A DNA stretch of 64,000 bases, taken from NCBI RefSeq assembly GCF_027594545.1, contig NZ_CP115160.1, positions 464,501 through 528,500 on the forward strand, read 5' to 3'. Shown piece by piece: positions 34,719 to 43,188 of the stretch. Within the stretch, counting starts at the first letter, position 1. Each line of letters opens with the position of its first letter. The notes under the pieces are model-generated. The model was given only the letters and a program-made list of their open reading frames with translations. It searched no databases and was not told the DNA's origin. Both the position numbers and the translations under genes were made by a program. The stretch is from Algoriphagus sp. TR-M9 (GTDB lineage Bacteria; Bacteroidota; Bacteroidia; Cytophagales; Cyclobacteriaceae).

Positions 34719-36680
34719 ATGCAAAGAAGCTACTACTCAAATACCATTTCTGAATTTATTAAGGATAATAACGACAAAATTCTTGGTCAGTTAATTCGAA
34801 ATCACGATTTCGCAGCGGACATCTTACAGCGAAATGCATGGGTCAAACAGATTGAAATTCTTAAAAAGGAATTGGCTTCAATTAATAATGGTCAAATTTA
34901 TTTTGAGTTTTCTATTCCTAGAATGGGAAAACGTGTCGACAATATTTTAATCATTAAAGATTTCATCTTTGTACTTGAATTTAAAGTGGGTGATACAGAA
35001 TATCAAAAGCATGGAATAGATCAAACTGTAGACTACTGTTTAGACTTGAAAAATTTCCATGAAGGCAGCCACCACGAAAAACTTGTACCTGTACTGATCT
35101 CTACAAGAGCTCCCAATTTTAAGAACAGTTATGAAGTAAACGACAGGCTGTTTGAACCTCTTAAAGCAAATCAAAACAATATTGGTAGTATCATAGCCGA
35201 GACACTTTTATCGAGTAACGGATTACAAATCAATCCTATTCTTTGGGAGAATTCAATTTACAAACCTACTCCAACTATAATAGAAGCGTCACAGGCTCTT
35301 TATAGAGGTCACTCAGTTTCTGAAATTTCAAGGCATGATGCAGGGGCAATTAACCTATCTATTACCACTGAATGTATAAATCGAATCATTGAACATTCTA
35401 AGGCTGAAGGTTCAAAATCAATTTGTTTTTTAACCGGTGTGCCAGGCGCAGGTAAAACCTTAGCCGGACTTAATATCGCCAATGAAAGAAGGAAAGCTCA
35501 TGAAGATGAAAATGCAGTATTTCTTTCAGGAAATGGACCTTTAGTGTATGTGCTGAGAGAGGCTTTGGTAAGAGATGAAGTTCAAAAGGCAAAGGAAAAA
35601 GGCCAAAAGCTTACTAAGAAACAATCAGCTATTAAAGCCAATGCCTTTATTCAAAACATTCACCATTTTCGGGATGACAACCTCATCTCAAATCAAGCTC
35701 CAGATGAAAAGGTGGTTATTTTTGACGAAGCCCAAAGGGCATGGACCAAAAAGAAAGCTTCATCTTTTATGAAAGGGAAAGGAATGGAATTTGAAATGTC
35801 CGAACCTGAGTTTTTGATAGATGTAATGAATAGGCATTCTAATCATTGCACAATTATCTGTTTAATAGGGGGTGGACAAGAGATTAATACCGGTGAAGCT
35901 GGCCTATCTGAATGGGTAAATGCATTGAAAAGTCATCACCAAGATTGGGATATTTATTACTCCAATCTTATCACTAGTGACAATGACTATTTAGCTGACG
36001 AAGAACTAAAAAATTGGCTCCAAGCAAATGGTAATTCGGAAGAATATCTACACTTGTCAGTATCTGTCCGCTCATTTCGATCAGAAAGAATTTCATCTTT
36101 TGTTCACGAGGTTATAAGGGGCAATTCAATCCAAGCAAATTCCATATTGACAGATATCAATAGTGTATTTCCATTTTTCGTAACAAGAGACTTTAACACT
36201 GCAAAACAATGGCTTAGAAAAAAAGCTAAGGGAACAGAAAGAATCGGATTAGTTGGTAGTTCTGGAGGAAGACGTTTAAGGGCTGTTGGGATTGATGTGA
36301 AGAATGAAATTACTGCAGAGGATTGGTTTTTAAATGAAGCCACTGATGTTCGTTCCTCTTATTATCTTGAGACAGTCGCAACTGAGTTTGATATTCAGGG
36401 TTTGGAAATAGACTATCTGTGCTTGGCTTGGGATATTAATTTCTATTTCAAGGATGAGAAATGGAACTATCAATCCTTCGAGGGATCTAAATGGAAAGCT
36501 GTCAAAAGTGAGGTCGAAAAATCCTATCTAAGAAATGCCTACAGAGTACTCATGACTAGAGCTCGCCAAGGTATTGTTATCTTCATTCCACATGGAGAAA
36601 GCTTGGATCCCACTAGGCCTCTAGATTTATATGATAGCACTTTTGAATTTTTACTTTCATGCGGTATGAAGGAAATTTGA
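34719..36680 (+). CDS. DUF2075 helicase-like ATPase with N-terminal PD-(D/E)XK-like domain
   Basis: A 653-aa protein. Residues 60-130 show a PD-(D/E)XK-like core (KRVDNILIIKDF with Asp about 73, then LEFKVG with Glu and Lys about 87-89). A P-loop NTPase follows: Walker A GVPGAGKT (about 240-247), Walker B VVIFDEAQRAW (about 332-342), SVRSFR, and a late YRVLMTRARQGIVIF motif typical of superfamily 1-like DUF2075 (Schlafen group 3-related) proteins. It probably cleaves and unwinds or translocates on nucleic acid in defence. It is controlled by the C protein. I use the ATG at 34719; no methylase is adjacent. Confidence 0.8.
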   Translation: MQRSYYSNTISEFIKDNNDKILGQLIRNHDFAADILQRNAWVKQIEILKKELASINNGQIYFEFSIPRMGKRVDNILIIKDFIFVLEFKVGDTEYQKHGIDQTVDYCLDLKNFHEGSHHEKLVPVLISTRAPNFKNSYEVNDRLFEPLKANQNNIGSIIAETLLSSNGLQINPILWENSIYKPTPTIIEASQALYRGHSVSEISRHDAGAINLSITTECINRIIEHSKAEGSKSICFLTGVPGAGKTLAGLNIANERRKAHEDENAVFLSGNGPLVYVLREALVRDEVQKAKEKGQKLTKKQSAIKANAFIQNIHHFRDDNLISNQAPDEKVVIFDEAQRAWTKKKASSFMKGKGMEFEMSEPEFLIDVMNRHSNHCTIICLIGGGQEINTGEAGLSEWVNALKSHHQDWDIYYSNLITSDNDYLADEELKNWLQANGNSEEYLHLSVSVRSFRSERISSFVHEVIRGNSIQANSILTDINSVFPFFVTRDFNTAKQWLRKKAKGTERIGLVGSSGGRRLRAVGIDVKNEITAEDWFLNEATDVRSSYYLETVATEFDIQGLEIDYLCLAWDINFYFKDEKWNYQSFEGSKWKAVKSEVEKSYLRNAYRVLMTRARQGIVIFIPHGESLDPTRPLDLYDSTFEFLLSCGMKEI

Positions 36681-36842
36681 TTTTCAACCCTACCCTAGCT
36701 CCCGAATTGCAACCGCTCGGGATTAAAATATCGGGACAGGCACTCCCCTTGAAGGCAGGGCATTTGATTCATTTCAGAAGGAAAATACTTTCCATTTAGC
36801 AGAATCGTGAAGGGGAGCTATCCATTTGGGACCAGATCATAT

Positions 36843-36943
36843 CACTTTCAGCAGAGAGGATCGCCCTCTCCTAAAGGCCTGTCCCGGTGAACGGAGTGAA
36901 ATCGGGAAGAAGGCAGGGGTGAGGTAGTAAAAATACCCTGTAC
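36843..36943. repeat. Dispersed intergenic repeat, copy 1 (interrupted by the IS)
   Basis: The stretch from cactttcagcagaga through a CCTGTCCCG ... ATCGGGA inverted repeat (36879-36906) to taccctgtac closely matches 41812-41937. It ends in half of the TACCCTGTACAGGGTA palindrome, whose other half resumes at 38372 after the insertion sequence. The rest of 36681-36842 is related low-complexity intergenic DNA. Confidence 0.75.
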
Positions 36944-36979
36944 TAGACTAGCCCCAGATTTTTGGACATTTTTTTCTTG

Positions 36980-37777
36980 TTATGTTGAATTTAGTGAATG
37001 GATTCGATAACTCACTGGACTCATTCCATTCAGGTTTAATCGGATTCTTTTGTGATTATAATAATGGATGTATTCTTTGATTTCTTTTTTCAGCTCATTG
37101 ATTGAATTGTACTTTTTTAGATAGAACAATTCACATTTAAGGGTTCCAAAGAAATTTTCTATTATCGCATTGTCCAAGCAATTTCCTTTTCGGGACATAC
37201 TTGGGACAATGTTCTTTTTGTGTAATGTATCCTGATACAATTTCATTTGGTAGTGCCATCCTTGGTCTGATTGCATAATTACCGGTTTTTCCTTCGCAAT
37301 AGGGCGTTCCACTTGCTCTAACATATCAATTACAGGCTTTAATTTGGCATTTTCTGACATGGTATAACTGATGATCTCTCCATTGAACATATCAATGATC
37401 GGAGACAAGTAGAGTTTCTTGTCAGTGACTTTAAACTCCGTAATATCGGTAGCCCATTTTTCATTTGGCATAGAAGCTTTAAAGTTGCGTTCTAAAAGAT
37501 TTGGAGCGACTTTACCCATTTCCCCCTTATAGGATTTGTATTTTTTTGTCCGAATCAAACTCTGGATTCCCAATTCCTGCATCAATCTCAAAACTGTTTT
37601 ATGGTTGAGAATCATGCCTTCGTTTCTAAGTTGAAATTTGATGCGCCTGTAGCCCATTCGCCCTTTATGTTCCTTATAGATCCTGGAAATAGCCTTTTTG
37701 GCTTCCAGATATTTATCCGGCTTTCTGGATTGTTTTATGTGATAATAAAAGGTACTTCTGGCCATCCCAGCATGCAC
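36980..37777 (-). CDS. IS3-family transposase OrfB (DDE integrase domain)
   Basis: A 265-aa segment with the DDE catalytic triad: Asp in KWATDITEF, Asp in VIMQSDQGWHYQ and Glu in NAIIENFFGTLKCE, plus the HTH_21 N-terminal region (YRRIKFQLRNEGM). The frame stays open upstream of the GTG at 37777 and joins OrfA in the -1 frame at an AAAAG run (complement of 37828-37832). The active transposase is therefore expected to be an OrfAB frameshift fusion. Confidence 0.92.
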   Translation of the reverse strand: MHAGMARSTFYYHIKQSRKPDKYLEAKKAISRIYKEHKGRMGYRRIKFQLRNEGMILNHKTVLRLMQELGIQSLIRTKKYKSYKGEMGKVAPNLLERNFKASMPNEKWATDITEFKVTDKKLYLSPIIDMFNGEIISYTMSENAKLKPVIDMLEQVERPIAKEKPVIMQSDQGWHYQMKLYQDTLHKKNIVPSMSRKGNCLDNAIIENFFGTLKCELFYLKKYNSINELKKEIKEYIHYYNHKRIRLNLNGMSPVSYRIHSLNST

Positions 37778-37806
37778 TAACAGATCTGATAATGCATGAG
37801 ACTGCC

Positions 37807-38328
37807 TTAATTCCTGGATGACTTCCGCTTTTCTTCTTTCTCTTTGTCGGCTTGAATTAAGGCATGGAGCTTTTTTAAATATGCATTTTCAGCTCTCAGG
37901 GAAGCTAATTCCTTCAGGAGCTCTTCTTCCTTGGTTTTGGGCTTTTTGATTCTTTTGGCCATGGGAAATTTTGGTTCACTTTGTTTCCTTGCTAAACCTT
38001 CAGAGCCTTTTTCATCATAAAGAGCTATCCATTTGACCAAGGAACCAGGACTTCGAATATTAAACTGAATACAGGTCTCCAATAAAGATAACGACTTCTT
38101 TCGCATGGTCTCAATAGCCTTGACCTTGAATGCAGGAGGATATTCTCTATTTGAAATAGGCATAAGGCCCATAATTCCGTGTTTTTGATACAAGAGAACC
38201 CATTTACGAATAAGAGATTTATCAACTCCTAAATCCTGACCTACTTTAAATACTGATCGCTTATCGTGGATCACTTGATCAACTGCCTCTTTCCTAAAGA
38301 GGACAGAATACTTCTTTTTACCTTTCAT
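37807..38328 (-). CDS. IS3-family transposase OrfA
   Basis: A 173-aa protein with helix-turn-helix domains (VFKVGQDLGVDKSLIRKWV and a second LLETCIQFNIRSPGSLVKWI) and a C-terminal leucine-zipper-like helix (KEEELLKELASLRAENAYLK). This is the DNA-binding part of IS150-type transposases. It ends at 37807, about 20 codons past the probable frameshift site that links it to OrfB. Confidence 0.9.
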   Translation of the reverse strand: MKGKKKYSVLFRKEAVDQVIHDKRSVFKVGQDLGVDKSLIRKWVLLYQKHGIMGLMPISNREYPPAFKVKAIETMRKKSLSLLETCIQFNIRSPGSLVKWIALYDEKGSEGLARKQSEPKFPMAKRIKKPKTKEEELLKELASLRAENAYLKKLHALIQADKEKEEKRKSSRN

Positions 38329-38479
38329 AAAATTGCCTTCAAATAGTGTCTAACTTTTTGGGGCTATTTCAGTACAGGGTATTTTTTTGTATCTGAAAAT
38401 CACTTTCTTTAAGTTTTGATTTTCTTAGGGATAATTTCTTAATGGAATAAACTCATTTAACCTTACTAACCCATGTCTT

Positions 38480-40324
38480 ATGAAGCTTGAAAAAATCCTG
38501 GATAGACTCAGTTCCATTGAAAAAAACTCTTTTATTAAAATCATTGACAACATTATTTCAAGTAGTAAGGAGAAAAGGAAAGAAATAGAAAAAATCCTTG
38601 CTCAAGCCGATAAAGGATTAAAATCTGTCGATAATCAAAACATCTCCAAAATCTTTGAACTGGTTGAAGAAGAGTTTACTGAATATGTACGCTGCGAATT
38701 TCAGGAAGTAAACTCTCAACTCGATATTTTAATAGACATTATTATCAGAGATGGTAATTGCTTGATGCGGCAGGATTGGTTTTCTAGGTTATACGAGGCT
38801 GAAATCAAGTCATTGAATGCCAAAATAAAAACTTTGGCGGCCGATGCTAAAGATGATAAATCGGACCTTAGTCCTGAACGTAAAAGAGACTATAGAATAT
38901 ATCAGGCCTGTTTGTCTACAGCATTTTTTAATGACCTTGAAAACAATAGGGAAGCAAAAATCACCTCAGATGAACTATCCATTATTCTGACACTTTCCAA
39001 AGAATTAGGTCTGTCCCAAGAAGAAATCAAACTGATCAATTACTCCATACTTGGCGTTAAGAAAATGGATATACAGGAAGTGATTAATAACCTCAAGAAC
39101 ATTGGGGTGATTTTCTATTCCAAAAAAGAGAATACCATTTTCGTTGCTGATGAAATGGTACGCTTATTAAGAAAAGTCAGAAATAAAGAAGTAGCAGATA
39201 AATTCTACAGACGTACCCTCAAGTTACTCCGGGAGCCCATAATCAATTCCATTGCAAAGAACCATAACATAGATAGAAAGCTGTCCACTTCTAGGAAGAT
39301 AGAGGACATTATCAGTGCAGGAGTTTCATTCACTGACCTGCTGGTCAATGATATTTATAAGGATGGGACCAATCTGACAGAAAGGAAGAAAACTTTAAAT
39401 GAACTCTGTGAAAAGGGATTGCAGATCCCCAACCTGAGAGGGAGCACACTGCAGGAGAAAATAGATAGCCTGATTCAGTATTTTGAGGCAGTCGAAAAAG
39501 ATGAAAAAGTAGGGATCTCAGTCGATGGCTATGATAAACTACTGAAAGATCTTCATCAATCCATTCCTTCAATGAACAAAACGATGAAGCAGCATTTCGA
39601 ACTTCAAGATGAATTTGTGCTGGATGCTGAGTTTTTATTGGATTACAATATCAAACCGCGAGATATCTTAGACTTGATTGAAAAGACAGATCTAGACAAG
39701 TTTAAAAAAGAACATGGGGTAAAGCAAAGAGGAGACGATATTCTAAATATTCTAGAACACTACAAGGATGTAGAAAACCTCTATCTTGAAAACTATGAAC
39801 ATGTAGGTTATCGAAATTATAATCAGCTAAAGGAGAATGGTATTCAGATCCGGGAAAGCGAATTGGGGGTGAAATTTGAAGAGTTGACGAAGGTGATTTT
39901 TCAGGGATTGGGATTTCATGTGGATGAGAAATTCCGACAGGAACTGAATACCACTAAAGATCTCATGGACATTCTCATTAATCTTGGAAATGATGAAGTG
40001 ATCATCGTAGAGTGCAAGACTAGTAAAGAGAGCGGGTACAATAAGTTCAGCACAGTATCTCGACAACTGAAATCTTACCAGAATATAGCATTAAAAAACA
40101 ACCTTCGTATCGTGAAGATCCTGCTAGTAGCACCAGAATTCAGTGATGATTTTGTCACTGACTGTGAGATGGATGTGGATATGAACCTTTCATTATTGAC
40201 AGCATCTACCTTACTCGCAATTTATGAAGCTTTTAAAAATTCAAAGTATATGACCTTCCCGCATGTGCTGTTTCGGGATGTGGTGATAAACCAAGAGCGG
40301 ATCGTAAAGGCATTGAGTAAATGA
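38480..40324 (+). CDS. Large protein with C-terminal PD-(D/E)XK nuclease domain
   Basis: A 614-aa protein. The N-terminal about 450 residues are mostly helical, with coiled-coil-like start and a segment resembling calcium-binding or TerB-like helices (about 140-200, EAKITSDELSIILTLSKELG), and are unrecognised. The C-terminal about 150 residues show a restriction-endonuclease-like core: ELTKVIFQGLGFHVDEKF, Asp about 496 in LMDILINLG, and Glu-x-Lys about 510-513 in VIIVECKTSKES. A DNA-targeting defence role is inferred. The gene stands alone downstream of the insertion sequence. Confidence 0.65.
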   Translation: MKLEKILDRLSSIEKNSFIKIIDNIISSSKEKRKEIEKILAQADKGLKSVDNQNISKIFELVEEEFTEYVRCEFQEVNSQLDILIDIIIRDGNCLMRQDWFSRLYEAEIKSLNAKIKTLAADAKDDKSDLSPERKRDYRIYQACLSTAFFNDLENNREAKITSDELSIILTLSKELGLSQEEIKLINYSILGVKKMDIQEVINNLKNIGVIFYSKKENTIFVADEMVRLLRKVRNKEVADKFYRRTLKLLREPIINSIAKNHNIDRKLSTSRKIEDIISAGVSFTDLLVNDIYKDGTNLTERKKTLNELCEKGLQIPNLRGSTLQEKIDSLIQYFEAVEKDEKVGISVDGYDKLLKDLHQSIPSMNKTMKQHFELQDEFVLDAEFLLDYNIKPRDILDLIEKTDLDKFKKEHGVKQRGDDILNILEHYKDVENLYLENYEHVGYRNYNQLKENGIQIRESELGVKFEELTKVIFQGLGFHVDEKFRQELNTTKDLMDILINLGNDEVIIVECKTSKESGYNKFSTVSRQLKSYQNIALKNNLRIVKILLVAPEFSDDFVTDCEMDVDMNLSLLTASTLLAIYEAFKNSKYMTFPHVLFRDVVINQERIVKALSK

Positions 40325-40520
40325 AGGTAAGAAAGCTAATTGCAAATTGGCAAGGATACTAGGGGTGAAATACAAATCTCTCCCAGTCCCACAAGTGACA
40401 AAACTACACCAAACGGGGAAGCTCCCGCTGATTGATTTTCAACTAACTGGCAATCCATGTCTGAATTTGCGCCAATCAATAAAGCAAACCGTATAATCTA
40501 GTACCTTTAAAGATTAAACC

Positions 40521-41198
40521 ATGATCGCTTTCGAAAATAAACCACAGATAGGACAGGGGATATACACCCTTCGCGATGCGGCGACCATCCTGCATCTGCC
40601 TTATACCAAGGTGCATAGATATGTGACCAAGTATTGGGATGGACAGCTGGGAGAGGAGTTTCAGTCGCAATATTCCTGGCTGATAGATGGATCTAGAGCC
40701 GTAAGTTTTCATACGGTAGTGGAACTCTATGTCATGATCCAATTAGCTGAAAAGGGAGTGAAGACAGCTGAAGTGCTCAAAGCTCATCAAAAGCTGGGTG
40801 AGTTTTATAATACACATTTCCCCTTTGCACAAAAACAGGTACTCCAAGAAATCAAAACTGACGGCAAACTCATCTACTGGAAGAATGGTGCCGATGTTAT
40901 TTCTCTAAATGGCTCAGATCAATTCAATTTGGAGATTATTTCGGTTTTCTTTAAGAAGCTTGACTTTGGTGAGGAGGATGTAGTATCCAAGCTATGGCCA
41001 ATGGGTAAGGAACATGCGATAGTGATCGATCCAAGCAGAAAATTTGGTCATCCTATTATTGAAGGTAAGAATATCTATCCCGAAACCATTTTTGAGCATT
41101 TTCAGGCAGGTGATCCTGTCCCATACATTGCTCATATTTATAAAATCACGGAGAAAGAAGCGGAGGATGCAATTGCATTTTGTAAGAATGCGGCATGA
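40521..41198 (+). CDS. VapB-like antitoxin with helix-turn-helix
   Basis: A 225-aa protein with an N-terminal MerR-like or phage-type helix-turn-helix (YTLRDAATILHLPYTKVHRY) and a C-terminal DUF433-like segment (KFGHPIIEGKNIYPETIFEH, then ITEKEAEDAIAFCKN), as in large antitoxins paired with PIN-like toxins. It overlaps the next gene by four bases (ATGA). It probably autoregulates the pair and binds the toxin. Confidence 0.7.
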   Translation: MIAFENKPQIGQGIYTLRDAATILHLPYTKVHRYVTKYWDGQLGEEFQSQYSWLIDGSRAVSFHTVVELYVMIQLAEKGVKTAEVLKAHQKLGEFYNTHFPFAQKQVLQEIKTDGKLIYWKNGADVISLNGSDQFNLEIISVFFKKLDFGEEDVVSKLWPMGKEHAIVIDPSRKFGHPIIEGKNIYPETIFEHFQAGDPVPYIAHIYKITEKEAEDAIAFCKNAA

Positions 41199-41611
41199 TA
41201 ATCTTCACGGATGAAAATATCCCTCCGCATCTTGCCCCTGGATTTCAATTGATCCAAGGTCCTGAATCCCTGAAAACAGGAATCCCATTAGAAGTCCAGC
41301 ATCTGCCTGCCTATTTCGGATATGGTAGTAAAGATAAAGACTGGATTCCTGAGATGGGGAAGTTAAAATCCTGTGTGATTACCAGAGACCTACATCTCAA
41401 TCGCCGCAAACATGAAATCTCACTGCTCAAAGAGCATAATCTAGGGATATTCTTCCTAAAGGCTCAAACCAAAAAATCTGGTCTAAGCGTCTGGCAAATG
41501 GTGGAAATGCTAGCCCGTTCTTGGCCGGAAATTACTAAAATTGCGATAGAAGAAAAGAGACCTTTTGGGTATGAGGTAAATGTTACTGGTAAGCTCAAGA
41601 AGATTTTTTAG
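41195..41611 (+). CDS. PIN-like VapC-type toxin
   Basis: A 138-aa protein with PIN-like acidic residues: IIFTDENIPPHLAPG at the N-terminus (Asp6, Glu7), the central VITRDLHLNRRKHE and a FFLKAQTKKSG strand. This layout fits the DUF5615/PIN_10-like toxins found beside DUF433-containing antitoxins. RNase activity is inferred from the fold. It is coupled to the antitoxin gene. Confidence 0.7.
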   Translation: MIIFTDENIPPHLAPGFQLIQGPESLKTGIPLEVQHLPAYFGYGSKDKDWIPEMGKLKSCVITRDLHLNRRKHEISLLKEHNLGIFFLKAQTKKSGLSVWQMVEMLARSWPEITKIAIEEKRPFGYEVNVTGKLKKIF

Positions 41612-41749
41612 AATTAGATGATGGTATTAAAGGAATGTAGAGTGGGGTTCCTCCTCAATATTTCAATTCCGAAAGTTAGCGATTTGAGAACAAAGTGATG
41701 CAGAAGCACAGCCAATATGGGAAAGGGCAATTGATTCTCCTTAAAAAGT

Positions 41750-41795
41750 AGGAGTTCATCCATTTGCAGTAACCTGCTTGGGAGCTCCTTTTTTT
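41750..41795 (+). terminator. Possible terminator after VapC-like gene
   Basis: AGGAGTTC (41750-41757) can pair with GAGCTCCT (41782-41789) including a G-U, followed by seven T, but the 24-nt loop is long. Confidence 0.4.
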
Positions 41796-41811
41796 GTTGA
41801 CCTTCTCACTC

Positions 41812-41937
41812 CACTTTCAGCAGAGACAATCACTTTCTCCTAAATGCCTGCCCCGCAGTATTGCGGGGAGCCTGTCCCGGTGAGCGGAGCGAAATCGGGA
41901 AGAAGGCAGGGGTGAGGTGGTAAAAATACCCTGTACT
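41812..41937. repeat. Dispersed intergenic repeat, copy 2
   Basis: This copy matches 36843-36944 over its ends (cactttcagcagaga ... ggtaaaaataccctgtact), with an added GCAGTATTGC hairpin segment in the middle (ccccgcagtattgcgggg). It carries only the left half of the TACCCTGTACAGGGTA palindrome. Confidence 0.75.
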
Positions 41938-42515
41938 GGAGGACCGAGCGTAAATAAAATGTCCTGTGGACTTTTTTAGCGAAGAGCCTGTCCCGTATAG
42001 CGAGCGTATCGGGAGGCCAGGCAGCGGGCTGGTTTTGTATCTAAAAATCACTTTTTTGAAATTGCCTTTTAGTTATTGAAATCGAAGATCCCGAGATTTC
42101 AATCCTGAGAGGAAAGCGATTCGGGAAGCGAAGCAATTCGGGAACAACCAACCAACTTCTTACCCTTTACCCCATATGGGCCAAGATTAGTGCCTTCTCC
42201 CAAAGTAGAGCCTGTCCCGATGAGCAAAGCAATATCGGGAAGGGCGGGAGGAGGTAGACCAATTGCAATTTGGTAAGAATATCAGGGGAGGACAAGGCGT
42301 TAAAAAATGATTCACAAATCATTTAAGCCTTGGCCCAGCTAGTAGGGCAGGCAAATCCCACACAATCCCGAATAGCGATTTGACTACGCCCAGACGGGGT
42401 TAGATTCTGTTTTAAAGAGGGTTTTATTTCACTTGAGGTAATACGTTCTATAAAATCACCTCATGCCAAATCTGAATCGATATTTTTTGTATAGATTTGA
42501 TTAACAGGATCTAGT

Positions 42516-42944
42516 ATGGCAAAAAAGGATTATGATATTGAAGAATATAGGGAAGTAAACCTAAACATGAGGCACTTTTCAAATATGAGAGTTGCAGTGC
42601 TAACTATTCTTCTAGCAGCAAACGGAGCAGCTTTTCAGGCAATTGGAAATCAGGAGGAACTTTGGGTCAGGTTTGGAATCGGAACCTTGGGGATCATATC
42701 TACCTTGGTTTTCTATGTGTTTGAAAATAGGGTCACGGCCTATTACTTGCATTTTCAGGCAAGAGCTAAGGTTTTGGAAAAGAAATTGGGGATGAGGCAA
42801 TATACCAGCCCATTTAAAAGCCCCAGAATCAATGCTACTTTAATAATTAAATTCTTGTATTTGGTTTTGTTCCTGTTTTGGATCTCTTTCTTTGTTTTTA
42901 GCATCTCCAAGAAAATTTTTGATTTTGAGATAATATTTCACTAA
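42516..42944 (+). CDS. Small membrane protein, SLATT/S-4TM-like layout
   Basis: A 142-aa protein with three predicted membrane helices (about 25-44, 52-70 and 110-132) separated by a cytosolic amphipathic helix (HFQARAKVLEKKLGMRQY). The two N-terminal helices followed by a cytosolic helix recall small effector membrane proteins of nucleotide-signalling systems, but no clear family match is visible and no partner gene is adjacent. It may simply be an unrelated membrane protein. Confidence 0.55.
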   Translation: MAKKDYDIEEYREVNLNMRHFSNMRVAVLTILLAANGAAFQAIGNQEELWVRFGIGTLGIISTLVFYVFENRVTAYYLHFQARAKVLEKKLGMRQYTSPFKSPRINATLIIKFLYLVLFLFWISFFVFSISKKIFDFEIIFH

Positions 42945-43188
42945 AAACAAAATTAGTAGCTGGATATGCTGATTTCTGGGTGTTTTCTACTTGAAAAAAA
43001 ACAATAATTCATTAGTTTGGCTAAATCAAATGGAAGAAAAAGCCCGGCACAGCGAAACCCAAAGTGGCACAGGGATGAGATCATTCAATATTCGAAATCG
43101 TAATCGAGTAGTTTCCTGTTAATACTACTTTAGTAGGCGGTTTTAAAAAGGTTCAATTAAACAAGATTACTAATTTTAAGTTTGAAAA

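Larger units (their letters stand above)
36944..38371 (-). mobile_element. IS3-family insertion sequence (IS150-like), apparently intact
   Basis: A 1428-bp element encodes OrfA and OrfB on the minus strand. The ends share an imperfect inverted repeat (TAGCCCCA...GACA on both ends). The flanks read TACCCTGTAC | IS | GTACAGGGTA. Comparison with the uninterrupted palindrome at 47705-47720 shows GTAC as a 4-bp target duplication. Because the target is itself palindromic, the true tips could lie up to 5 bp further out (TGTACT...AGTACA). Confidence 0.85.
41612..42515. other. Intergenic region of dispersed repeats
   Basis: A 904-bp stretch without a supportable gene. It holds a weak terminator (41750-41795), a repeat copy (41812-41937), and several CCTGTCCCG...CGGGA inverted repeats (41871-41901, 41987-42015, 42210-42242) linked by segments such as tttttgtatctaaaaatca that also flank the insertion sequence and the 47.7-kb palindrome. 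A -7 element TAGATTTG at 42492-42499 precedes the next gene. Confidence 0.65.
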
